Assembly (NCBI GenBank): GCA_030765045.1 | Contig: CM060965.1 | Coordinates: 21,301,585-21,365,584 of the forward strand | Direction of reading: 5' to 3' | Length of the DNA stretch: 64,000 nt | Source: Tenodera sinensis | Lineage: Eukaryota > Arthropoda > Insecta > Mantodea > Mantidae | Part shown: piece by piece, positions 55,456 through 64,000 of the stretch | Layout: every line of letters begins with the position of its first letter | Position numbering within the stretch: position 1 is the first letter of the stretch | The notes under the pieces: generated by a model | Seen by the model: the letters and a program-made list of their open reading frames with translations, nothing else | Databases searched by the model: none | What the model was told of the DNA's origin: nothing | Program-made: the position numbers and the translations under genes

Positions 55456-55523
55456 CTCTTTGCTGCTTTGCGAGAATGTGCTATGAGGTGCATCAGGATC
55501 ATCCCCATTCACGGTGTTTTCAC
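55456..55523 (-). CDS. hts: Adducin exon before the tail exon
   Basis: Acceptor TTTGTGTTTCAG|GTGAAAAC and donor AAAGAG|GTAAGC bound a 68-nt exon. After two bases that finish a codon from the previous exon it encodes ENTVNGDDPDAPHSTFSQSS plus KE. This acidic linker fits the region just before the lysine-rich tail in insect adducins, and its 3' end is in phase 0 with both the cassette exon (51086) and the last exon (42866). The HSTFSQSSKE block is consistent with fly hts, but recognition relies mainly on linkage in frame to the tail exon. Earlier exons (head and neck domains) lie outside the window. Confidence 0.75.
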
Positions 55524-55963
55524 CTGAAACACAAAGCAAATGATAATGAAGACAAAGAATTAACATCATAATAGTTTGCTATCCTAATTTATACTTTAAA
55601 GGCACATAATGGTAATGTGTACCTATACTTCACTGCAAAGTTGTTCTTTTTTTGTATCAACAAAAGAAATTGTGTATGTTAATACAAAGCACCAATAATA
55701 TTGTTAGACTCTTAGTCACGTGCATTTTATACTGGAATCTCTTTATACAATCCAGCTGACACTTCAACAGGGCAAAATACAACATGATTCTGGTCCACTG
55801 AGGCAAGGTCTTTTTTCAACATAATGCATTCTTAATGTACGAGGGTAAATAAAAAAATCTGATGTGTTGCACTCACATGACTTTCTCTACTCCTGCAGAA
55901 ACTATTCTTACAAACACTTATTCCATTATCTTCATGTTAATCAAGATACACATTTGTAGAAAT

Positions 55964-56115
55964 GCGATGTGACCGCCAAAACATAAAAATATGGTGCTCT
56001 CTAAAAAGTGGTTACTATTACTGCTATTGCTCTCTTCAATATCATCAGTGAAAAATATTGAAGAGCAAGAGGATTAATGAGTTCATTGTCAGAAATCCAG
56101 CATTAGCTAACAACA
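55964..56115 (+). mobile_element. LINE deletion derivative, second copy
   Basis: The 14-bp direct repeat ACATTTGTAGAAAT (55950-55963 and 56116-56129) flanks a 152-bp insert. Leader sequence GCGATGTGACCGCCAAAACA and GGTGCTCTCTAAAAAG is joined through CTCTTCAATATCATCAGTG to the LINE tail AGCAAGAGGATTAATGA and GCTAACAACA. The same junction is present at 11499-12054. Confidence 0.9.
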
Positions 56116-56740
56116 ACATTTGTAGAAATTATCTTATTGCTGATTTTCTTATGGGTGTAGGGTTACCAGATGTCTGGAAATTCCTGGACATACCCTACAT
56201 TTTAACCATTTGTCCAGCGTCTGGGGGCAATTTTTGGAAAGTCTCTAATGCCCTACATTTTAAGAAACAAGCAGTGATCATTAGAAATTGAACTGGAAAG
56301 TGCAAAAATAAAAATGAATAACTGGTTATGAACCACAAACGCACCTCACTATGGCAACAGAACTACACCAGCTACAGTCAAGAGTATACTCATGCACAAT
56401 AACACTAAATGACAGATTGGCAATACAGCATTTTCACTTCAAGGCATAAGTTTAGTATTCTGTGTAGGCAAAGCAACACAATGCTAATGTTGAAAGAATT
56501 TTTCAATAAAAAGGGCACAGTGGACAGATGAAAGGAAAAGATTATCTATTGATTCAGTTAGATATATTGTTTTAGTGAAGAACAATGTTTAAAATTTCAG
56601 TTGTGTGTGGTATTTCTGTTATTATATTTCAAATAAGCTAGATGTTTTGCACAAGATTACTTCTTCAGAGAAGTATAACCGACTGTTCATAATCACATTT
56701 AACACTGTGTTTCAGGATTTTAAGAAAATGTAAGTGTATA

Positions 56741-56832
56741 TGAGAGGTAGAACTGGAACTTTGTCCACACACGGCTTATGTGTTTAAAAACACCAACAGT
56801 AAGTTTGTTGGCATAAATAAATAATAATAAGT
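56741..56832 (+). repeat. SINE family S body fragment
   Basis: AGGTAGAACTGGAACTTTGTCC followed by ACACGGCTTATGTGTTTAAA and the tail GTTTGTTGGCATAAATAAATA. It abuts the LINE 3' end. Confidence 0.75.
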
Positions 56833-56835
56833 GTT

Positions 56836-58194
56836 GTTGTTGTTGTTAGCTAATGCTGGATTTCTGACAATGAAGTCATTAATCCTCTTGCTCTCCAATA
56901 TTTTTCACTGATGGATGGGGCATTAGAAGTGGCCGGGCATATTTGAAGGTGGTCTCGATCCATTTCCTCTTGCAGATCACATAGAGGACAGAGTGGTGAA
57001 GAATATATCCCAATTCTGTTTAAATGTTTTGCCAGACAATCATGTCCTGTAATCAACCTGAAGGTTGCAACTGCTGTTTTTCGAGGATACTCAGGAATCA
57101 CTGTTTGAATGTTTGGTAGTTCCCATCTTTTATTCTTTGATTTTTCATAGTAATATTTTGCAATAATTTTTTTTGAATTCAGAGTTGACTAATCTTTTAG
57201 CTGCATAAAATGGTAAATTGACTATAGATTTTTGTACACCGCTGGTACCCTTTTTTGCAAGAAAATCAGCTTTCTCATTACCACTCAGTCCACAGTGAGC
57301 CGGTATCCATTGGAAGACTAGGTGTTTTTGAAGTGCTGTTAGATGGCTAAGCATCTTCCAACATTCTATAATAGTTTGGTTTTTTGGTGACAACTTGGAA
57401 GTAATTGCTATAATTGCTGCCCTGGAATCTGAGAGAATAACTGCTTGCTGAAAATGTGAAATTCTGTACAAAAGATTTTGTAGGGCCATTCGAATTGCTT
57501 CAATTTCTCCATCAAAGTTAGTAGTTCCATAACTTAAAGATTTATAATAGGAAAAGAGGTGACATGTGACTCCAGCACCTGCTCCATCTTGGTTTGATAT
57601 CAATGATCCATCAGTATAAATATGGAGCCACTCATGTTCTGGAAATCTAGTATGGATTGTCTCTAATGCCAATAATTTTAGAACACTAGTTGGAGTATCA
57701 CTTTTTTTAACTTCTTCTGTCAGGTGTAAATAATATGTGATGTCTAATGTATGTGTTGGATTGACTTTAGATATGAAGTTTTCCTTTGAATTAGGAAGGT
57801 GTACATCCTTCTCGATGTCTTGAATTTTGGAAAGAAAGCTCTCCTGAGTCTTTAGTGTATGTGTAAAATTTCTCTTGTGCCATGTATTGAATGGGAGTCT
57901 GATCAACTTTTCGTGTTGAATAAGAGCCACTTTTTCTATTTCATATTCAATGGGGTATTGGTTGGTTAGTATTTCCATAGCTGCTATTGGTGTGGTTTTG
58001 ATAGCACCCGTAATTAATCTCAGACTTTGGTTTTGAAAGATTTGAATTTTTTTTGTGTTTGCTGTTACAAGAACTTCGCTGCAGTAAGTAAATAATGGTT
58101 TTATATAATAAGTGTATATGCCTATAGGTATATATAAACAGCATTTAAATAATAAATTTACATAATTTTTGCATTGACCAACAATGTCGTACAT
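56836..58194 (-). pseudogene. LINE 3' half: end of RT region, RNase H, Cys/His tail
   Basis: A 349-codon minus frame (58194-57145) carries a C-terminal RT-side segment with IQIFQNQSLRLITGAIKTTP. A complete RNase H follows: YTDGSLISNQDGAGAGV (first Asp), FDGEIEAIRMAL (Glu), ILSDSRAAI (Asp) and WIPAHCGLSGNEKADFLAKK (last Asp). After a frameshift near 57100 a second frame (57101-56850) contains GIYSSPLCPLCDLQEEMDRD and HLQICP, the terminal Cys/His motif, and ends before a (GTT)n tail. The copy is 5'-truncated. The layout fits an I/jockey-group LINE. The final codons match the short insertions at 20281, 52510 and 55964. Confidence 0.85.
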
Positions 58195-58995
58195 TTTGTC
58201 CTACATTTTTATCAAATGTCAATTTTTTACTGCTATGTCGTACATTTCCATAAATTAATCTGGTAACCCTGTGTAGGTGCAAGGGGAATATAGTAAGCTT
58301 CAAGCAATAGTCAAACATTTTAAGTGGTCACTATGTAATGACTTTAAAATTCTGTTCTCTTTGTATTACCAAGGGATAAAAAATGAATAACAACCTCCCA
58401 TTTGAGAACAGTCTGTAAGTATTGCAAAATTCTGACAAGGATTATCTCTGAAATGTTCACTTCACGAAAAAGATCATTTGACATAAATTACATGTTTTAA
58501 CAAGATCTATATTTTTTGTACAGTAAGATTTAGTCTACCTCTTACAATTTACCAGTTGTGCAAAAGTCTAGCACTACATGGGCTTTAACCAAAAAATTCA
58601 AAATATACATTAAATAACTTTAAGCATAAGACATTTTAATTAAAATCGTTAGGCATTTTTGAGAAAATCATTTTTTTTAAATATCTCATATAAAGGGTGT
58701 TTTAGGGTGTAAGAAGTTTTTTAAAAAGTCCCATGTAAAATATATTTTAGGGTGGAAGAATTTTCTTCAAAATCTTTGTATTGCATCCTTAAAAGATATT
58801 AAACTTAAATAGACTTAAGATATTAAATTAAACTTGGTTTTAAACTGATTTTTCATTTTTGAGTTATGCTATTCACAGACAGACACACACATACAGACCT
58901 TTTTCTATAAATGGATTCAGGGAGCCTCAGAACATATATTTCCAGTGAAATCTCAACATTGAATTTTAGGTCAAATACAAACTTCCCCTACTTTA

Positions 58996-59270
58996 CATAG
59001 AAGAGAAAGTAAAAATATGTTCCTATATTGTACTACTTGAAAAACATTGGAATTACATATCTGCTAAAGCTTCTCGACAAATTAAGTATGTGACTTTTCT
59101 TTTACTCCATGGTGCTCTTTAGAGTTCGAAAAGTGATCCAAGTTAATTTCATGGTTTATGATGTGAACACAATTTCTTATGCAAAAACACAGGGAACTTA
59201 ATTACAGTGTGGTTATTTTATGGCTGGGTTACAGATCACATGCACGTACTACAATGCAAGCAAACTTATA
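58996..59270 (-). other. Adducin intron, nothing recognised
   Basis: Non-coding DNA. Confidence 0.4.
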
Positions 59271-59272
59271 TA

Positions 59273-60111
59273 CAGTTGAACCTGCTTTATACATAAGCCA
59301 TTTCTAAGTAATCCGTATTTATACATAAATTTTGTAGGTCCCAGCAAAATGCAATTTAGAAATGTGTTGATAGAACCTTATTTATAAGTAATACATTTAT
59401 ACGTGTTCGCTGTTATACATATTTAATTCCAGTGAAATACAACTGAGTTTTACTTAATTATAATGAGCATACACCATACACATCTTAAAAGAAATTCAAG
59501 GAGTTTTTTGTTTATCTCTGTTGACAAAGACAAGCTGAGCGGGAGGCTTTTGCCTGCAGAAACAATGACAGGCATTTTTGCGAGAGCCTGCGCTTTAGGT
59601 GCAACGATGTTGTAGTAACAAATGAGAAGTAAAGATAAACATTTTCACTGTCTGTGTTTATTGTTGAACAGCAGTTTTGTCTTTCAGTTCTCACTTGCTT
59701 TTAATCAGCCATGGAGAAGAGAAAAAGAGAATGTTGCACATCAAGAGTTGAAACTTAACACTAACAAAACCAAAATTAAAATTGCATCAGACTTGGGAGT
59801 GGCTTATACCAGCTATGCACAATCATCAGTAACATAATGAGGTGTATGCACTTAATGAAAGGAAAGTGAAACAAGCCAAATTAAGTAATTTCTTTAAAGG
59901 GGGACCAAGTTCAAAATAATGTTTTCTTCATATATATCTTCATTGTTAGTATAATTTTACACATGTAGGCCCACTGTACTGCTGTTTTTTTTTTCTTTTT
60001 TTTCCCCTTTTTTCTTTGTGGTGCATTATCAAAATCTCATTTGTAAGTAATTCTCAGTAACAAGTAATTTTCTCTCTTCCCCTTGATATGCACATAAATC
60101 AGGTTCAACTA
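59273..60111 (+). mobile_element. Pogo-type DNA transposon, internally deleted
   Basis: The ends CAGTTGAACCTGCTTTAT and ATAAATCAGGTTCAACTA are inverted and flanked by TA. A start-like MEKRKRECCTSRVE at 59711, then TNKTKIKIASDLGVAYTS, matches the N-terminal CENP-B/pogo helix-turn-helix (with a shift). Shortly after, NERKVKQAKLSNFFKGG matches the usual C-terminal KQ.KL.DFF motif. The whole catalytic domain between them is deleted. Confidence 0.8.
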
Positions 60112-60283
60112 TATATAAGGGCTATTTGGACTTCTTACACGAGCATGAAAGAACAATTGATATTATAGTGGTTAAGCTGCAATGACCAGGATTTAAGCAT
60201 TGTAAGTTGCTGTTGGCATATGATATCTCATATGATTTAAGATCTCATTGTGGTTTACCAGGGGAAATAGGAGTTAGGAGAAT

Positions 60284-60395
60284 TTAATGTTGTGCGGGAA
60301 TATTGCCATGGTAGCTCAGAGGCTAGAGCAACTGGACGGACTGGAACTTCCTGGTTTAAATCCCAGCTATGGCAATGAATGTCCTACATACAGCT
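60284..60395 (+). repeat. SINE family S, diverged copy
   Basis: The head CCATGGTAGCTCAGAGGCTAGAG with a damaged B box (GGTTTAAATCCCAGCTATGG), preceded by GAGAATTTAATGTTG from the family S linker. Confidence 0.65.
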
Positions 60396-60429
60396 ATATT
60401 AAAGAACAATTAATAGCCATTCTTTTGGT

Positions 60430-60830
60430 AATTATTATTTATTTATGCCAACAAACTTACTGTTGGTGTTTTTAAACACACAAGCCGTGTGTGGGCAAAG
60501 TTTGAAAGGTAGAACTGGAACTTAAAAATTCAATGCCACAACTGGGATTTGAACCACAGACCTTCCGCTTACCGGGCGGATGCTCTACCACTGAGCTATT
60601 GTGACAAACTGCCAGAATGGAACTGGTTTGAGAATTTAATGCCATTCTGGCAGTTTGTCACTATAGCTCAGTAGTAGAGCATCCGCCCGGTAAGCGGAAG
60701 GTCTGTGGTTCAAATCCCAGTTGAATTTTTAAGTTCCAGTTCTACCTTTCAAACTTTGCCCACACACGGCTTGTGTGTTTAAAAACACCAACAGTAAGTT
60801 TGTTGGCATAAATAAATAAAAATTACCATC
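60430..60830. repeat. SINE family S palindrome (head-to-head pair)
   Basis: The left half (60430-60620, minus orientation) and the right half (60640-60830, plus) are inverted copies. Both have tail GGCATAAATAAATAA, body CACACACGGCTTGTGTG, tRNA-like head with AGAGCATCCGCCCGGTAAGC, and linker CATTCTGGCAGTTTGTCAC. Arms of about 185 bp surround a centre of about 20 bp. The right head lacks the last tRNA bases (GTGGCA), while the left keeps them, so they are not a perfect mirror. Confidence 0.9.
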
Positions 60831-61080
60831 TGAAGGTTATTTAATCCTGGGACATAAAGTACTTACAATAGTAAGTCACCATTGGGGTAATTTGTCTCTG
60901 ATGTGAGACTGCCTTTGTGGTTTACCAGGAGAAATACGAACTGGGTTGAGAATTTAATGCCATTCTGGCAGTTTGTCACAATAGCTCAGTGGTAGAGCAT
61001 CCGCCCGGTAAGCAGAAGGTCTGTGGTTCAAATCCCAGTTGTGGCATTGAATTTTTAAGTTCCAGTTCTACCTTTCAGCC
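60831..61080 (+). repeat. SINE family S linker, head and body (tandem copy)
   Basis: The linker AATTACCATCTGAAGGTTAT to TTACCAGGAGAAATACGAAC is followed by the tRNA-like head and a truncated body ending at TTCTACCTTTCA. The same linker occurs at 16030-16190. Confidence 0.85.
60978..61049 (+). repeat. Intact tRNA-like head of a SINE (72 nt), not a tRNA gene
   Basis: GTCACAA pairs with TTGTGGC to form a seven-pair acceptor stem (one G-T pair). The anticodon loop CCGGTAA shows GGT in anticodon position (Thr type), and a normal T arm GGTTCAAATCC is present. The sequence continues without a terminator into the family S body (TTGAATTTTTAAGTTCCAG). The repeat context shows this is SINE sequence that would score as a tRNA. 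Confidence 0.8.
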
Positions 61081-61877
61081 ATTCTTTTGTTTGTTCTATG
61101 TCATGTAAACACAATTAAATTTCAAAGGCAGTGCATAATGACCCACCTTTTAATGGTTTGAATATAGCCTTAGCCGGCAGTATCCCTCTTCAACCCAAAA
61201 TTAAATGTGTAATAAAACTATTTCAGCATTCATCTCAGTTGAAATTAAATAAATAGAGAAGTAAGGTTTTGTTAAAATAGTTGTGCAACAGATGAAAATA
61301 AACCAGAGCAGATAGAAAAGTCTTGTGAATGGAAGAATTTTTATATTAATATCCTATAACCAAGTAAGTTATATTGTTACATTTGTCTTCCAAGGATAAG
61401 CAGAAGAAAATAGTACCTAGGTACCTCAGCATGACATTCAAAAAGTGGGTTACCTATACGAGACATAATGAAGTACAAAATGCTAAAACATTAAATGCAC
61501 AAGATACTATGTTGAATGCAAAATCTGATCTTAGCTATGACAAATATTTTGGCCCAGCAACAGAACAATATTCTCTACTTTGATTTAACTTCAACTGTTC
61601 ACCTACAAAACATTAGAGAAACTTACTTGTTGATTTACCCTCATGCACAGACTATTTGATATTTTCACTGCACAGAGTCAGTTCTGTCGATTGCTGTATC
61701 TTCTTGATGTGTGTCATTCTGTGTGGAGTTATGGGTTGTACAATTCATTAAAGTTCCTCGCTTAATTCTCATTTAAACAGGAACTTTTAAATTATGTACA
61801 TTCATTATCACTTTGACTGCAGAAATATGGTTGCAATGATCATTCCTAGTGGTCTATTATGCCAAACTTATACATAA
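61081..61877 (-). other. Adducin intron or upstream DNA, nothing recognised
   Basis: No exon with adducin similarity was recognised. A 69-codon plus frame at 61374-61583 has no motif. Confidence 0.4.
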
Positions 61878-62351
61878 AGAAAATTTTTCAAAAATTTTCA
61901 TTTTCTTGAAAATGGCTCTAACAATTTTGATTAAAATGCCATGTGTTTGAGATATTTTTATGACAAATGAAATGTATATCTTGAATTTTCTGGCTATAGC
62001 CCAAATCTTACCATACAACAAATGTACATCTTGCTAAAACACACAAATAATTTTTTTTGTAGTGAATCATTTCAGAGATATTCCTCGTTATTTGTGTAAG
62101 TTTTGGAGAACTTCTGTCAAATGGAACATCACTCTTCATTTTTTATATGTTAACCATGCAAAGAGATTGGAATTTGAAAGCTTTAAAAGATTTGACTATC
62201 GCTCAAAGCCTACTGTATTCCCATATTCCCGTGCAAGAAAACGAGCAATAAGATAGTTTCTGCAGATGTTTATCTTAACATGAAGATAGAAGAATAAGAA
62301 TTAGTACAAGAGTAGATAAAGTCATTTGAGTGCAACACATCAGATTTTTTA
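61878..62351 (+). repeat. Family A dispersed repeat, 3' part
   Basis: It runs from TTTTCATTTTCTTGAAAATGG to GTGCAACACATCAGATTTTT and matches 36340-36927 of the full copy, with a gap near 62005. Confidence 0.85.
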
Positions 62352-64000
62352 AAAAGATACACAATCTACCATTTCGTACTGTTAATTCTGCACCACTTCA
62401 AGGAAAAAAATTCCTAAACCCTACACACTTTGGAATAGGAAGGCCACTTTTAGGGGAAGATTTGCTGTGCAAATAGGTTTTACTGTTATGTATGGCACCT
62501 TCTGTGTGCTCACGTCTTGATTTCTTTCTTACAACATTTGCACTTTTTCCCCCTCCACATTTGCTTTAAGTAGCATTTTCTGTGAATGAAGCTTTTTCTG
62601 GTTTTTCTAATATAAAAGACTGATTTTCTCAGAAAATTTTGAAGATAGCTGAATTATAAAAGAAAACAACCTATATGTGCTGTAGTGGTTCTACTTTGGT
62701 GTCAATAATGTTTGCTTACTTTTTCAAAAATAATAATTGCTGATAGATTTTAATCAAAAGGTGGTATAATTAAGAAAATATCATTCCTTAACAACAACAT
62801 ATTGGATTAAAGTATATCGGTATACTAATCAGGCATGCATATACAACCTGTAAAAGTTTCAGTCATATCTTAAAGCTGTTAAGATAATGCCTCATGAATT
62901 TAGCCAGATTTGATACTGGCTTTGTATCTTCCCTTGATTCTACTGATCAATGAGCAAGTATACAAATGAACAGAGCATGATTATTTGCATTTGGAATAAT
63001 GCCAAAGTAATACTCATAAATAACAACAAACAGTAATGAAATACAATCCAGGAATCATCATTTCAGCTGCATCTTTCATGATGAATGATTACAAGTCTTC
63101 GCAACCAGCAATTATGTTTACAAGGATCCTAAATCAATGAACTCAATTTCTGTTCTCAGTTCCGAGGAAAATTTCAGATGAGCTTCAGGTTTTGTTCCTG
63201 GAATATGAAAGCTTTATAATTTTTATGTGGGTAACTTGAATATATGTTGACAATCCATGTAAAAACTCTTGGTTTCCCCAAGCTTAAATTTGCAACCGAG
63301 TGTGTTACACTACACAAAAAAACCTTATAAGCTGCATAAACCATCAACAAATATTAATAAATCTTTACAGACTAAACTTCAGTTATGTTTGGTTATTGTG
63401 AATTACTCATAAATCATCTGTGGCAGATCATTGTTGGTCATTTAATCATGAAATAAATCATCAAAACAAATGTACCCATAGATTTAATGGTTGAGGAAAA
63501 GTTATTCATTTTGAAGAATAAGGATCATGTAATGAATTTTGGAATACAGCTGATTGATTCTGTGAACAAATTTGTTTTGGTTACAATGGTTAGTAATGCG
63601 ATAGGGAAAAATTCTTCATCTGTGTTTAACTATAACGACCTAAGATGTGAATAACTGACTTGCAATGCTACTGTGGAATTTGAAATAATTCACAATAATC
63701 AAAGGTAAATGAACTTTAGTCTCTAAATACTTATTAGTATTTGTTGATTTATAATTGCTTCACTGTCAATAGCTTCAATCTTTTTGTTAATTGCATAAAC
63801 CATGTTTCTCTTGAATAGCACAACCAATAACTTGCTAGATAATGCTTAAACATGTAATGATATGAGTGTCACTCTTACCTTTTGTTATAAGAAATGTTCA
63901 AAATCATATCCCTGATTAACTCTGAACACATTACTGAACACTCGACAAATTTCTGCAGGCAAAATAATGGAAAGGACGTGGTAGATGGGGTCTTCTAATT
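62352..64000 (-). other. Probable adducin intron to window end
   Basis: AT-rich DNA with no recognised exon or repeat. The next upstream adducin exon is presumably beyond 64000. Confidence 0.35.

Larger units (their letters stand above)
56159..58270. mobile_element. Candidate DNA transposon with AGGGTTACCAGAT ends
   Basis: The left end AGGGTTACCAGATGTCTGG is mirrored by ATCTGGTAACCCT at the right, with GTGT directly outside each end. Removing the interval restores the family A repeat around it. Beyond about 13 bp the inverted ends diverge (shared motifs such as CCTACATTTT). No transposase is seen; the interior holds a SINE piece and a LINE. The superfamily is not identified. Confidence 0.6.
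55850..58995 (-). repeat. Family A copy in minus orientation, split by insertions
   Basis: The 3' end (AAATCTGATGTGTTGCACTC) is at 55857 and the 5' end (CTTCCCCTACTTTACATAG) at about 58985-59000. The copy is interrupted by 55964-56115 and by 56159-58270. The three remaining pieces join in the order of the full copy. Confidence 0.85.

Noticed and set aside
60978..61049. tRNA-Thr gene
   Set aside because: The fold is intact but it continues without a terminator into a SINE body present at many sites.
63930..64000. Another adducin exon at the window edge
   Set aside because: An acceptor-like TTTTGCCTGCAG is present on the minus strand but the following translation shows no adducin similarity.

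Overview
This is eukaryotic, AT-rich, intron-rich DNA with many transposon remnants. It looks like an insect (or other arthropod) with a large genome. Three conserved animal genes are represented by short exons with canonical splice sites: the start of a STAT gene, a complete SNRNP27 gene and the end of an adducin gene. The repeats around them (mariner/Tc1, pogo/Tigger, Merlin-like, Penelope-like, LINEs with RNase H, tRNA-derived SINEs, a tRNA-Leu-primed LTR element) are typical of arthropod genomes. No bacterial operons, rRNA genes or CRISPR arrays are seen. The species cannot be named from the sequence alone.

Layout. 1-5.1 kb: intron of a minus-strand STAT gene, filled with SINE and mariner debris, ending in the STAT first coding exon (4981-5134). 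5.1-10.4 kb: STAT upstream region with nested insertions (a dispersed repeat hit by a pogo/Tigger element and then by a palindromic Penelope-type insert) and an exact 206-bp tandem duplication. 10.4-10.9 kb: probable shared promoter for STAT (minus) and SNRNP27 (plus), with an E-box and an NRF1-like site. 10.93-38.0 kb: SNRNP27, whose three coding exons (10933-11093, 16738-16862, 37628-37824) join in frame to a 160-residue tri-snRNP protein. A diverged extra copy of the third-exon core lies at 24006-24101 and carries an in-frame stop. The SNRNP27 introns hold a 106-bp satellite, LINE, mariner and DDE transposase remnants, and a complete but pol-less LTR retrotransposon (29423-31984).

38.0-42.9 kb: intergenic region and probable adducin 3' UTR; the two genes converge. 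42.9-64 kb: 3' end of an adducin (hu-li tai shao type) gene on the minus strand. Its exons are 55456-55523, an optional 63-nt cassette 51086-51148, and the last exon 42866-42991 with the basic MARCKS-like tail. Its introns carry two palindromic Penelope-like insertions with target-site duplications, a deleted mariner, a pogo relic, a deeply nested transposon stack at 55.8-59.0 kb, and a foldback tRNA-SINE cluster at 60.3-61.1 kb.

The host genes do unrelated jobs: JAK/STAT signalling, pre-mRNA splicing and the spectrin-actin cytoskeleton. The points most worth a second look are the conserved but truncating SNRNP27 exon, the palindromic Penelope inserts with hammerhead-like cores, LINE deletion derivatives that share one internal junction, and the recurrent foldback tRNA-SINE.
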